From the NCBI RefSeq assembly GCF_013114825.1, contig NZ_JAAVLX010000005.1, positions 1 to 64,000 of the forward strand: 64,000 bases of DNA, in the 5' to 3' direction. Both the position numbers and the translations under genes were made by a program. The notes below the pieces were generated by a model. That model saw nothing but the letters and a program-made list of their open reading frames with translations. It ran no database searches and was not told where the DNA came from. The DNA comes from Bradyrhizobium australiense. Its GTDB lineage: Bacteria > Pseudomonadota > Alphaproteobacteria > Rhizobiales > Xanthobacteraceae. This document shows, piece after piece, positions 52,315 through 60,730 of the stretch. Positions within the stretch are counted from its first letter, which is position 1, and each line of letters opens with the position of its first letter.

Positions 52315-53942
52315 GCGTTCTTCGCCGGATGGATGAACATCCAGGGCGAGACTTCCGAATCCGTCGGCACCTCCACCGAAATCACGTAAGGCCCCCCGTC
52401 GGCCAAAGCCTTTTCCAGCGCGGGCCGGAACTGATCGGGCGAAGTTACCCGCGCAGCACCCGCGCCGAACGATTCGGCGAGCTTCACGAAATCCGGATTG
52501 ACCAGGTCGGACGCCACCACGCGGCCGTCAAAATGCTGGCGCTGGTCGCGGCGCACATTGCCATAGGCATTATTGTTGAACACCAGCGTGACCACGCCGA
52601 TCTTGAACTGCACGGCGGTCGATAGTTCCTGCACGCCAAACATGAAGCCGCCGTCGCCCGTGATCGCGACCACCGGGCGTTCCGGGTTGGCGACCTTGGC
52701 ACCCAGCGCGGTGGGGAAGCCGGAGCCGAGCGTGCCTTGATAGCCCGAAGTGATAAAGGTGCGCGGCTCATAGACCGGAAAGCCGTACCAGGAGGCGAAG
52801 CCGACCTGGGACAGTTCGTCGGTCACGATCGCATTAGCCGGCAGCACCCCGCGCAAAATGTTGAGATAAGCCATTTGCGGCTGAACCTTCTGGATCTCCT
52901 GTTGCGCCGCCGCAGTCGCCTCGCGGATTTCGGCGCGCCGACCGCTGGTCCTGCTATAGCCGGCCTTCTTCACGGCGGCGACCAGATCGGCCGTGCCGGC
53001 TTTCGCATCCGCGACCACGGCGGTATCGGATACAAGCCGGCGCATCTCGGCCGGGTCGATATCGATGCGAACGGATTTCAATCCCTTCGGCTGATAGGGC
53101 CAGCGGAATCCCGACGCCGGTAACTCCATGCGCGTGCCGATCCCGATCATCAGATCGGTGTTCGGCCACAGTTTGTAGGCCGCAGCCATGTTGAGCCCGA
53201 GCTCGTGCGCATTGGAGACGATGCCGCGGCCGCTGCGGAAAGCCACCACAGGTGCATCGATCATTTCGGCGAGTTCGAGAATTTCCTCGCGCGCATGGAT
53301 CGCGCCGCCGCCGACAAAGATCATCGGCCGCTTGCTATCCTTGATCAGCGCGGCCGCCGCCTTGATCCGGTCGGGATCGGGCTGCGGCGCCGGGAACGGA
53401 TCGAACACGGATGAGGCGCCGACCTGCGCGCGCTGCGTAAAAATGTCCCACGGCATTTCCAGTGACACCGGACCGCGGCGGCCCGACAGCATCTCCTGAA
53501 ACGCACGCGACACCGCGGCGGGCGCTGCATCGGGATATTCGATCCGCTCGGCCCATTTCACGAAGGTGCGCAGCGTTGCGAGCTGGTCCGGCATCTCGTG
53601 CAGATGGCCGCGGCCCTTGCCGAGAAACGCCGTCGGCACCTGTCCGGTCAGGCACAGCACCGGCTCGTTGCAGCCGAACGCGGTGAGTAGCGCCGCGCTG
53701 GCATTGAGCACGCCCGGGCCGGGCACCACGCTGAATACACCAGGTTTGCCCGATGAACGCGCATAGCCAAAGGCCATGTAGCCGCAGGCTTGTTCGTGCC
53801 GTGCCCCGATCACCTTCAACTGTGCCTGATGAAAGGCGTCGAACAGACCATAGATCTGCGCGCCGGGTAGCCCGAACACCGTGTCGACGCCATGCGCGAC
53901 GAGGCTGTTGACGATCGCTTCGCCGCCGGAAGTTGATTTCAT
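52311..53942 (-). CDS. Thiamine-diphosphate-dependent enzyme, acetolactate synthase-like
   Basis: 543 aa. The N-terminal Pyr domain has VFGLPGAQIYGLFDA and the catalytic Glu in IGARHEQACGYMAFGYAR. The central domain has MIFVGGGAIHAREE, and the PP domain has the ThDP/Mg signature GDGGFMFGVQELSTAVQF...NNNAYGN. Related to acetolactate synthase, benzoylformate decarboxylase and similar 2-oxoacid enzymes; the specificity is not determinable. It lies last in the minus-strand hpa block, 28 bp after the FAH gene, so it may consume a 2-oxoacid product such as pyruvate. The Met at 53942 (MKSTSGGEAIVNSL) was chosen. Confidence 0.85.
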   Translation of the reverse strand: MKSTSGGEAIVNSLVAHGVDTVFGLPGAQIYGLFDAFHQAQLKVIGARHEQACGYMAFGYARSSGKPGVFSVVPGPGVLNASAALLTAFGCNEPVLCLTGQVPTAFLGKGRGHLHEMPDQLATLRTFVKWAERIEYPDAAPAAVSRAFQEMLSGRRGPVSLEMPWDIFTQRAQVGASSVFDPFPAPQPDPDRIKAAAALIKDSKRPMIFVGGGAIHAREEILELAEMIDAPVVAFRSGRGIVSNAHELGLNMAAAYKLWPNTDLMIGIGTRMELPASGFRWPYQPKGLKSVRIDIDPAEMRRLVSDTAVVADAKAGTADLVAAVKKAGYSRTSGRRAEIREATAAAQQEIQKVQPQMAYLNILRGVLPANAIVTDELSQVGFASWYGFPVYEPRTFITSGYQGTLGSGFPTALGAKVANPERPVVAITGDGGFMFGVQELSTAVQFKIGVVTLVFNNNAYGNVRRDQRQHFDGRVVASDLVNPDFVKLAESFGAGAARVTSPDQFRPALEKALADGGPYVISVEVPTDSEVSPWMFIHPAKNA

Positions 53943-53970
53943 GGTTCTGTCCACTCGCTAACGGAATTTG

Positions 53971-54840
53971 TTAGGCTTCATCGATGACGCCATTTTTGAG
54001 CACACCGACGCCCTCGGCTTCAACCTCGACGACATCGCCGGGCTTCAGATAGCGCGGTGGGTCGAACCGCGCGCCGGCGCCGGTCGGCGTTCCCGTCACG
54101 ATCACGTCGCCGGGCACCAGCGTGGTGAAGGTCGAGAGATAGTTGATCAGATAACGGAAGCCGAAAATCAGCCGCCCGGTGCGGTCGTCCTGCCGCGTCT
54201 CGCTGTTGACCTTCGTGGTCAAACGGATGTCCGCGATCTGGCTTTCATCGGTAAAGGGCACGAGCCACGGGCCGAGGCTGCCGGTGGAATCGAAGTTCTT
54301 GCCCTGCGTGACGTTGAACTTGGCGTGACGTACCCAGTCGCGGATGGTGCCCTCGTTGCAGAGTGTGACGGCTGCGATGTGGTCCAGCGCATCGCTCTCC
54401 CTGATATGCCGGCCGGACTTGCCGATGACCAGCACCAGTTCGCCCTCGTAATCGAGCTGTGCCGAGGCGCGCGGGCGGACCAGCGGCGTGTTGTGACCGA
54501 CGAAGGAGCGCAGCGTGCGCATGAACATGCTCGGATATTTCGGCGCATCCTGGCCGTCCTTGTATTCGGCGTTGCGGTCCGGGTAGTTGACGCCGATGCA
54601 GATGATCTTTTCCGGCGAGGCGATCGGCGGCTGCCATTTGATCGCGTCGAGCGCATAGTCCGGCGGGTGCCGCGCGCCTTCGTCGGCGAGCTTCGTCAGG
54701 GCGCCGGCGGCGATGACTTCGCGAAGCGTCGGATATTCCTTTGCGAAGCGCGCCGAGAGATCAACGATGCCGGCATCAGTCACGGCGCCGTATTTTGGCG
54801 CGCCGTTGACGATGAAGGTCGCGAGACCGGGAAGGCCCAT
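53971..54840 (-). CDS. hpaG: Fumarylacetoacetate hydrolase family protein (HpaG-like)
   Basis: 289 aa. FAH-fold with IICIGVNYPDRNAEYKDG, the metal-ligand glutamates in DYEGELVLVIGK, CNEGTIRDW, GKNFDSTGSLGPWLV, the loop RDWVRHAKFN and the Gly-rich GDVIVTGTPTGAGA. In homoprotocatechuate degradation this family does the decarboxylation (5-oxopent-3-ene-1,2,5-tricarboxylate to 2-oxohept-3-enedioate) that the two-domain E. coli HpaG performs; here only one domain is present. It begins 4 bp after the hpaD stop, so it is co-transcribed. A different FAH role cannot be excluded. Confidence 0.8.
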   Translation of the reverse strand: MGLPGLATFIVNGAPKYGAVTDAGIVDLSARFAKEYPTLREVIAAGALTKLADEGARHPPDYALDAIKWQPPIASPEKIICIGVNYPDRNAEYKDGQDAPKYPSMFMRTLRSFVGHNTPLVRPRASAQLDYEGELVLVIGKSGRHIRESDALDHIAAVTLCNEGTIRDWVRHAKFNVTQGKNFDSTGSLGPWLVPFTDESQIADIRLTTKVNSETRQDDRTGRLIFGFRYLINYLSTFTTLVPGDVIVTGTPTGAGARFDPPRYLKPGDVVEVEAEGVGVLKNGVIDEA

Positions 54841-54844
54841 CCGA

Positions 54845-55828
54845 TCAATCCGCAATTGTGACGTCGGCGACGAAGAGCGGGTCGCGGACCTCCTGGCCTG
54901 TAAAAGGCGAACCCTCCTCGAACCAGGAACGCGGCGCCGGTGCACCCCACAGCGTTTGCCGGCGGGGGTCCTTCAGCGACCAGCGCAATGGCTCGTGATC
55001 GTGGTCGCCAGTAAAGTAATCACTGGTATAGAGCTCTAGGCGATGGCCGTCCGGGTCCCGGACATAGAGGAAGAACGCATTCGAGATGCCGTGGCGGCCC
55101 GGACCGCGCTCGATGTTCTTCAAATAACCGCTGGAAGCCATCACGTCGCAGAGATGCAGGACGTTCATCGCCGTCGGCACCCAATAGGCAAAATGGTGCA
55201 GGCGAGGACCGCGGCCGTTGGTGATGGCAAGGTCGTGGACATTGCCCTTGCGGTGCATCCAGGCCGCCGCGATCCGCCCGCTCGGGCCGTCCTCCTCGCC
55301 ATATTCGGTCAGCCGGAAGCCGAGCCGCGCATAGAAATCGATGGTGCCCTGAACCTCAGGCGCGAAGACGTTGAAATGATCGAGCCGCTGCGGATGGCAA
55401 CCCTTGTAAAGATCATAGCGCCGCAACAGATGCGGGCGCTTTTCCATCGACGCATAGAGTTCGATCTGGAAACCGGCGGGATCGCTGAACTGCAAGGTGC
55501 GGCCCTGGAACGGCTGCTCGGCGAAAGCATAAGCGATGCCGTTCTCGGCAAAGAACGTCGCCGCCTTGTCGAGATCGCCGTCATTGCCGACCTTGAAGCC
55601 GAGCCGGTTGCAGGCCGCGTGAGGGGCCTTCCGCAGCACCAGCGAGTGATGCTGATGCTCCTCGCTGCCGCGAAGGTACACCGTCTTGTCGTCACTATCC
55701 TCGACATGGAGGCCGACGGTATTTTCGTAGAAGGCGCGGCTCTTGCCGAGATCGACCACATCGAGCACGGCGTGACTGCAGCGGATGATGTTGAAGGGTG
55801 GGGTGAAAGTGTGTGTCGGAACGGGCAT
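54845..55828 (-). CDS. hpaD: Homoprotocatechuate 2,3-dioxygenase (extradiol, VOC type)
   Basis: 327 aa type I extradiol dioxygenase resembling the Brevibacterium homoprotocatechuate 2,3-dioxygenase. Metal ligands are His151 in RLDHFNVFAP, a second His in RLHHFAYWV (about 211) and Glu265 in HRLELYTSDYFTGD, with the second-sphere His in NVHDLA. It cleaves the ring of 3,4-dihydroxyphenylacetate next to the hydroxyls to a semialdehyde. The Met at 55828 (MPVPTHTFTP) was chosen over 55855. It precedes the FAH gene and follows hpaE, with a family B repeat between. Confidence 0.9.
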   Translation of the reverse strand: MPVPTHTFTPPFNIIRCSHAVLDVVDLGKSRAFYENTVGLHVEDSDDKTVYLRGSEEHQHHSLVLRKAPHAACNRLGFKVGNDGDLDKAATFFAENGIAYAFAEQPFQGRTLQFSDPAGFQIELYASMEKRPHLLRRYDLYKGCHPQRLDHFNVFAPEVQGTIDFYARLGFRLTEYGEEDGPSGRIAAAWMHRKGNVHDLAITNGRGPRLHHFAYWVPTAMNVLHLCDVMASSGYLKNIERGPGRHGISNAFFLYVRDPDGHRLELYTSDYFTGDHDHEPLRWSLKDPRRQTLWGAPAPRSWFEEGSPFTGQEVRDPLFVADVTIAD

Positions 55829-55850
55829 GTGGTTTCCCTTGATTCGGTTC

Positions 55851-55928
55851 GTCATTCCGGGATGATGCGAAGCACCAGACCCGGAATCTCAAGGTTCCGG
55901 GTTCGATGCTTCGCATCGTCCCGGAACG
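55851..55928. repeat. Intergenic repeat, family B (copy 4)
   Basis: CATTCCGGGATGATGCGAAG with CACCAGACCCGGAATC is mirrored by AAGGTTCCGGGTTCGATGC and TCGCATCGTCCCGGAACGG. It interrupts the hpaE-hpaD junction of the hpa block. Confidence 0.8.
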
Positions 55929-55936
55929 GCGGTGTC

Positions 55937-57472
55937 TCAAATCCCCAGTCTCTGAATTTTGTGCGTCCCTCGCGCGAGCGAGACGTGTTTGGTTTCCATG
56001 TAGAAGTCGAACGAATAATCGCCGCCGTCGCGGCCGATGCCTGAGGCTTTCATGCCGCCGAACGGCGTCGGCAGATGGCGAACGTTTTCGGAATTGAGCC
56101 AGATCATGCCGGCCTCCAGCGCATCCGCGACGCGGAGCGCGCGGCCCATGTCGCCGGTCCAGACATAGCCGGTCAGTCCATACTGCACGCCGTTCGCGAT
56201 CTCGATCGCGTCCTGCTCGTCCTTGAACGGGATCACGGTCAGGAACGGCCCGAACACTTCCTCCTGCGCCACCCGCATCTTTGAGTGCGCGCCGGTAACG
56301 AGCGTCGGCTGCACGTAGTGACCGCCGCCCGGACCGTCATGAGGCTTTCCGCCCACCGCAATGATGGCGCCGTCGTTCCTGGCGACCTCGAAATAGCTGC
56401 AGACTTTTGCCAGATGCCGCTCATGGATCAGGGGACCGATCTCGGTGGCGGGATCGAGGGGGTGCCCGACCTTCAGTGCCTTCACCCTTGCGGTCAGCTT
56501 TTCGATGAATTTATCGACGATACCTTGCTGGACCAGCAGCCGGCTCGACGAGGTGCAGCGCTCGCCGTTGAGCGAGTAGATCATGAAGACGACGGCGTCG
56601 AGCGCGCGGTCGAGATCGGCATCGTCGAACACGATCACCGGGTTCTTTCCGCCGAGCTCGAAATGCACGCGCTTAAGGGTAGGAGCACCCTGCGCCATGA
56701 TCGCCGAGCCGGTCGCGCTCTCGCCGACGAAACCGATCGCCTTGATGGCGGGATGCTCGGTCAGCGCTTTGCCGGCTTCCTCGCCCATGCCGTGGACCGT
56801 GTTTAGCACCCCGTCAGGGAGGCCGGCCTGTTTTGCAAGTTTTGCCAGCAGGTCCGCCGTGACCGGCGACCATTCCGCCGGCTTATGCACGACCGTGCAG
56901 CCGGCGGCCAGGGCGGGGGCGATCTTCCAGGTCGACAGCATGAACGGCGTGTTCCACGGCGTTATCACGCCGACGGGACCGATCGGCACCCGGGTCGAGA
57001 TGTTCCAGTGCTCCTCGCTCGGCATGTTCAGACCATCGCGAGCCTCGGCGCACTTGTCGGCAAAGAAACGGAAATTCTCCGCTGCCCGGATCGCGGCCTT
57101 GGCCATGAAGCGATGCGCTTGCCCGGTATCGATGCATTCCAACACCGCAATGTCGTCGGCGTGGTCCTCAATGGCATCGGCGATGCGGTGCAGCAGTTTC
57201 TTTCGCGCGGCCGCCGTCATCTCGCGCCAGGACTTGAAGGCGCGGGTTGCCGCGCCCGCGGCGCGTTCGATGTCTTCTGCATTTCCGCGCGCCACCGACG
57301 CCAACACTGCGCCATCAACCGGCGACTTCGTCTCAAACGTCTGGCCCGAGACCGACGGTACGTTCTTGCCGCCGATCATGTGCCCGATGCCTTCGCTCTT
57401 TAGCTTGGCGAGCAGGGGACCTGCACGGTCGCGGTTGGCCTGAAACATGTCCTTGGGTGTCGCCTTATCCAT
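55937..57472 (-). CDS. hpaE: 5-carboxymethyl-2-hydroxymuconate semialdehyde dehydrogenase
   Basis: 511 aa aldehyde dehydrogenase. NAD-binding TPWNTPFMLSTWKIAPALA and VHKPAEWSP, catalytic Glu272 in FELGGKNPVIVF and Cys306 in NGERCTSSSR; the C-terminal part has EEVFGPFLTVIPF and MKASGIGRDGGDY. Full length for the family. It oxidises the ring-cleavage aldehyde of homoprotocatechuate with NAD. Its start overlaps the 3' end of hpaF by 8 bp, and hpaD follows it, which fixes the assignment. Confidence 0.92.
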   Translation of the reverse strand: MDKATPKDMFQANRDRAGPLLAKLKSEGIGHMIGGKNVPSVSGQTFETKSPVDGAVLASVARGNAEDIERAAGAATRAFKSWREMTAAARKKLLHRIADAIEDHADDIAVLECIDTGQAHRFMAKAAIRAAENFRFFADKCAEARDGLNMPSEEHWNISTRVPIGPVGVITPWNTPFMLSTWKIAPALAAGCTVVHKPAEWSPVTADLLAKLAKQAGLPDGVLNTVHGMGEEAGKALTEHPAIKAIGFVGESATGSAIMAQGAPTLKRVHFELGGKNPVIVFDDADLDRALDAVVFMIYSLNGERCTSSSRLLVQQGIVDKFIEKLTARVKALKVGHPLDPATEIGPLIHERHLAKVCSYFEVARNDGAIIAVGGKPHDGPGGGHYVQPTLVTGAHSKMRVAQEEVFGPFLTVIPFKDEQDAIEIANGVQYGLTGYVWTGDMGRALRVADALEAGMIWLNSENVRHLPTPFGGMKASGIGRDGGDYSFDFYMETKHVSLARGTHKIQRLGI

Positions 57473-57863
57473 TGATAGCCTCCACCTTCAGGGCTTCGTG
57501 GATGTTGTTGCGTTTCCAGCTTGTTTCCTTGTCGTTGATTTGCATGTCGAACGACAGCGCGAACTTGTTGCTCGCAAACACCGGATCAAGATAGACCGAC
57601 AACGCCTTGAAAATACGTTCGCCGGCGTTCTTGCGGGTAGCGAGATCGCGGCCCTCGCCAAGCCGCAGCACCAAGTCGAGAAAGCCGTAAGCCTGGCGGC
57701 CGTCGGCGATCGCATAATGCTCGCATCTGATCGCGCGGACGCGAATACCGCCGAGCGGGAAGATACCGGTCTCGACCGCCGCCTTGCGGACGAGTTCAAC
57801 GACCGCGGCCATATCGACGCGGCCGTCGAGATTGGCTGAATATTCGATCGTGAAGTGCGGCAT
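57465..57863 (-). CDS. hpaF: 5-carboxymethyl-2-hydroxymuconate isomerase
   Basis: 132 aa tautomerase-superfamily protein. It begins MPHFTIEYSANLDG, so the proline that becomes the catalytic N-terminus after Met removal is present. RCEHYAIADGRQAYGFLDL and LALSFDMQIND-type strands match HpaF/CHMI. The enzyme isomerises 5-carboxymethyl-2-hydroxymuconate to 5-oxopent-3-ene-1,2,5-tricarboxylate. It lies between hpaH and hpaE, overlapping the latter by 8 bp. Confidence 0.92.
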   Translation of the reverse strand: MPHFTIEYSANLDGRVDMAAVVELVRKAAVETGIFPLGGIRVRAIRCEHYAIADGRQAYGFLDLVLRLGEGRDLATRKNAGERIFKALSVYLDPVFASNKFALSFDMQINDKETSWKRNNIHEALKVEAING

Positions 57864-57892
57864 GTTCCGATGACTCCCGCTCTCTTAAGGCA

Positions 57893-58699
57893 TCAGGCGA
57901 AGTAGCAACTTACTGAACCGTACGGACCATAATCCGCCTGGATCGTGTCTCCCTTGCGGGTTTCGATCGGCCGGACGAACGAGCCCGCCAGCACCACTTG
58001 TCCGGCTTCGAGCGCCAGCCCGTTGGGCGCGATCTTGTTGGCGAGCCAGGCCACTGACGTGGCGGGATGATTGAGGACGCCGGCCGCGAGTCCGGTTTCC
58101 TCGAGCTGGCCATTGCGGAAACAGAGCGCGCCGATCCAGCGGAGGTCGGCGTCCATCGGCCGGATCGGGCGTCCGCCCAACACGATCCCGGCATTCGCGG
58201 CGTTGTCGGCGATGGTGTCGAAAATCTTCCGCGTCGCCTTGGTCTGCGGGTCGACGCGCTCGACTCGTGTATCGAGGATTTCCAGCGCGGGTACCACGAA
58301 CTCGGTCGCATTAAGCACGTCGAACATCGTGCAATCCGGTCCCGACAGCCGGGACTTCATCACAAAGGCAAGCTCCGCCTCGGCGCGGGTCGCGATGAAG
58401 CGGTCCGACGGCACCAGCCCGCCGTCTGCAAAGAACATATCGTCGAGCAGGATGCCGGAATCCGGCTCATCGATATTGAGCGCGCTCTGCATCGCCTTCG
58501 AGGTCAGGCCGACCTTGTGTCCCTTCACGGCACGGCCCTGGGCGACCTTCATCTCCACCCAGGCTTTCTGAATAGCGTAGGCATCCTCGATCGTTATGCC
58601 GGGATGTTCGAGCGAAAGCTGGCGGATCTGCTTGCGCGTCTTCTCGGCTTGATCGAGCCGCTCGGCGGAGCTTCGGATGTCGTCTCTGGAAAGCGCCAT
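57893..58699 (-). CDS. hpaH: 2-oxo-hept-4-ene-1,7-dioate hydratase
   Basis: 268 aa FAH-fold hydratase. The family's GITIEDAYAIQKAWVEMKV, KGHKVGLTSKAMQ, the metal-ligand region FIATRAEAELAFVMK with Glu residues, and LNHPATSVAWLANKI. It hydrates 2-oxo-hept-4-ene-1,7-dioate to the substrate of the HpaI aldolase. First gene of the minus-strand hpa operon, with a well-formed predicted promoter 42-70 bp upstream. hpaF follows 29 bp downstream. Confidence 0.92.
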   Translation of the reverse strand: MALSRDDIRSSAERLDQAEKTRKQIRQLSLEHPGITIEDAYAIQKAWVEMKVAQGRAVKGHKVGLTSKAMQSALNIDEPDSGILLDDMFFADGGLVPSDRFIATRAEAELAFVMKSRLSGPDCTMFDVLNATEFVVPALEILDTRVERVDPQTKATRKIFDTIADNAANAGIVLGGRPIRPMDADLRWIGALCFRNGQLEETGLAAGVLNHPATSVAWLANKIAPNGLALEAGQVVLAGSFVRPIETRKGDTIQADYGPYGSVSCYFA

Positions 58700-58740
58700 G
58701 GGCGTCCGGCTCGATCAGCAAAAAAGCGGGTGCTGAAATT

Positions 58741-58769
58741 TGTTTAACATGTTAAGTTATCCGACGCAA
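58741..58769 (-). promoter_or_regulatory. Predicted hpaH operon promoter with overlapping palindromic operator
   Basis: On the minus strand: TTGCGT (58764-58769), 17-nt spacer, TAAACA (58741-58746). The perfect 12-bp palindrome TTAACATGTTAA (58744-58755) overlaps the -10 and enters the spacer, a position where a bound MarR dimer would block RNA polymerase. The divergent hpaR gene is the obvious source of that protein. Confidence 0.6.
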
Positions 58770-58846
58770 ACTGATTGATGCTTATTGCGCCGCAAAACTT
58801 TATCCTTCGCGGAAACGACGATTCCGGAAGCGGCGGGCCACTGAAA

Positions 58847-59383
58847 ATGTCAGGCAAGAAATCGCCGAACGGATCGCGTTCGGACCAGGAGGGAACGACG
58901 GAAGCCCGCCGCATGCCGATGCGCGAATTCTCGCGTTCGCTGCCGATGTCGCTCTTGCGTGCGCGCGAAGCCGTGATGCGCCAGTTCCGTCCATCCTTGC
59001 GCAATCATGGGCTGACCGAGCAGCAATGGCGGATTCTGCGCGCGTTGACGGCGGTGGACACTATCGAAGTGACAGAGCTCGCGCGCGTCGCTTTTCTGCT
59101 GGGGCCGAGCCTGTCGCGAATCCTGCGCGACCTCGAAGCGCGCGATCTGATTGAGCGGCGCACGGCCAAGGCGGATTTGCGTCGCGGCGAGGTGTCGATC
59201 ACATCCAAGGGGCTGAAACTGATCGAGGCCGTCGCGCCCACCTCGGAAGCGATCTACGCCGAGATCACCCACCGCTTTGGCGCGGGCAAGCTCGCCGAAT
59301 TGCAGGACATGCTGGGCGAACTCGAGCGCAGCCTTGCCGCGATGGAGGTAGCGGGTGAGGGCGAGGCCGCAGCCGACGAGTAA
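58847..59383 (+). CDS. hpaR: Homoprotocatechuate degradation repressor (MarR family)
   Basis: About 178 aa. MarR winged-helix: LRAREAVMRQFRPSLRNHGL, LTEQQWRILRALTAVD, LARVAFLLGPSLSRILRDLE as recognition helix and RGEVSITSKGLKLIE as wing. Closest in style to HpaR, and it sits divergently to hpaH, so it is expected to repress the hpa operons until homoprotocatechuate or a related aromatic binds. Starts at 58847 or 58913 are both plausible. The region upstream carries one palindrome (58744), the region downstream another (59429). Confidence 0.85.
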   Translation: MSGKKSPNGSRSDQEGTTEARRMPMREFSRSLPMSLLRAREAVMRQFRPSLRNHGLTEQQWRILRALTAVDTIEVTELARVAFLLGPSLSRILRDLEARDLIERRTAKADLRRGEVSITSKGLKLIEAVAPTSEAIYAEITHRFGAGKLAELQDMLGELERSLAAMEVAGEGEAAADE

Positions 59384-59593
59384 GCGCAAATTTGCATGAT
59401 GCTAGCGGCCCGATGCATAGCGGCGGCGCAAATGATTGCAATCATTTGTCAAATGCGACTGAGGCGGTAGACACGCGCGCGATTTTTCGCTCAAAGTGCC
59501 GGCCAAGCCGGTCATCAAAACCGGCGCGGGAGTCGCGAGGCTAGCTGCCCAAACGCAAGCTTCCCTCGTGCAAGGACAGGCTGAAATCCGGAC
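59384..59593. promoter_or_regulatory. Upstream region of the LDH2-type gene
   Basis: 210 bp. The palindrome GCAAATTTGC (59386-59395) and the 20-bp palindrome with core AAATGATTGCAATCATTT (59429-59448) are present, followed by the predicted promoter (59446-59473). Confidence 0.5.
59429..59473 (+). promoter_or_regulatory. 20-bp palindrome overlapping a predicted promoter
   Basis: The perfect palindrome at 59429-59448 (core AAATGATTGCAATCATTT flanked by C and G) overlaps TTGTCA (59446-59451), which with a 16-nt spacer reaches TAGACA (59468-59473). ATTGCAAT-type palindromes are typical MarR operators, so HpaR may control this side too. Confidence 0.6.
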
Positions 59594-60679
59594 ATGGTCA
59601 CAATAAAAGTCAACAATCTGATCGATTTCGTCGCTGAGGTTTTTTCCCATTCGGAATCCTCGCCTGAGGAAGCCAGGCGCATCGCGACTTACCTCACGAC
59701 AGCGAATCTCACCGGCCATGACAGCCACGGCGTGATCCGGGTTCCCGTCTACATTCGCTGGAAGAAGACGGGCAACGTCGTTCCCAATCAAACCCCCGAG
59801 ATCGTGGTCGACACGCCTTCGCTGGCCGTGGTCGATGGCAAGTTCGGCTACGGCCAGACCGTGACGCCGTTCGCAGTGCGGACCGGCATCGAGAAATGCA
59901 AGAAGGCGGGACTGTCAGCCATCGCGCTGCGCAATGCCGGCCATATCGGCCGCGTCGGCGACTGGGCGGAAATGGCTGCCGCCGAAGGGTTGGTGTCGGT
60001 GCACTTCGTCAACGCCGCAGGCTCGCTGCTGGTCGCGCCTTATGGCGGCGTGCAGAAGCGGCTCTCAACCGCGCCTTATTGCGTCGGCATTCCGCGGAAA
60101 GGGCAGGATCCGATCGTGCTCGATTTCGCGACCTCGATCGTCGCCGAAGGCAAGGTGCTGGTCGCCAGCCGCGGCGGCAAGAAACTGCCGACTGGTGCAC
60201 TCGTTGATGCCGATGGCACGCTGAGCGAGGAGCCATCCGTGCTCTATGGTCCCTACACGCCGGACGGGCCGCGCGATCATACCAAGGGGACGGGCGCGAT
60301 CCGTGCCTTCGGCGAGCACAAGGGTTCGGGGCTGGCCTTCGTCTGCGAACTGCTCGGCGGTGCGCTGACCGGCACCGGCGCCACCTCGGGCGGCCGGCAG
60401 TTCGCCAACGGCATGCTCGCCTTCTATATCGATCCCAAGGTGATCGACACGACTAACTATTTTGACGCTGAAATCTCGCGCTATACGGACTTCATCCGCG
60501 AGACGAAACCGATCGCCGGCGTCGAGTCCGTGCTGGTCCCGGGCGATCCCGAAAGGAAGATGCGCGCCGAGCGCACCAGGAACGGCGTGCCGCTGCCTGA
60601 CGATACCTGGGCTGCGATCGTCAACACCGCCCGCGAGGTCGGTGTCAGCGAGGCCGCCATTCAACGCGCCATCAGCTAA
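59594..60679 (+). CDS. Malate/lactate/ureidoglycolate dehydrogenase family (LDH2-type)
   Basis: 361 aa LDH2/MDH2-fold NAD(P)-dependent oxidoreductase. TTANLTGHDSHGVIRVP contains the catalytic His region; FGYGQTVTPFAV, RNAGHIGRVGDWAEMAA, HFVNAAGSLLVAP, LDFATSIVAEGKV and AFGEHKGSGLAF follow, similar in layout to E. coli YbiC (HcxB). It would oxidise a 2-hydroxyacid or reduce a 2-oxoacid. It is the first gene after hpaR and is followed 51 bp later by an HpaI-family aldolase. A role in a sugar-acid side pathway is as likely as one in homoprotocatechuate breakdown. Confidence 0.85.
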   Translation: MVTIKVNNLIDFVAEVFSHSESSPEEARRIATYLTTANLTGHDSHGVIRVPVYIRWKKTGNVVPNQTPEIVVDTPSLAVVDGKFGYGQTVTPFAVRTGIEKCKKAGLSAIALRNAGHIGRVGDWAEMAAAEGLVSVHFVNAAGSLLVAPYGGVQKRLSTAPYCVGIPRKGQDPIVLDFATSIVAEGKVLVASRGGKKLPTGALVDADGTLSEEPSVLYGPYTPDGPRDHTKGTGAIRAFGEHKGSGLAFVCELLGGALTGTGATSGGRQFANGMLAFYIDPKVIDTTNYFDAEISRYTDFIRETKPIAGVESVLVPGDPERKMRAERTRNGVPLPDDTWAAIVNTAREVGVSEAAIQRAIS

Positions 60680-60730
60680 TCAACTCCACGAGTTCCAACA
60701 ATTGCAACGATCACAAAGGGAAAGCGATCA

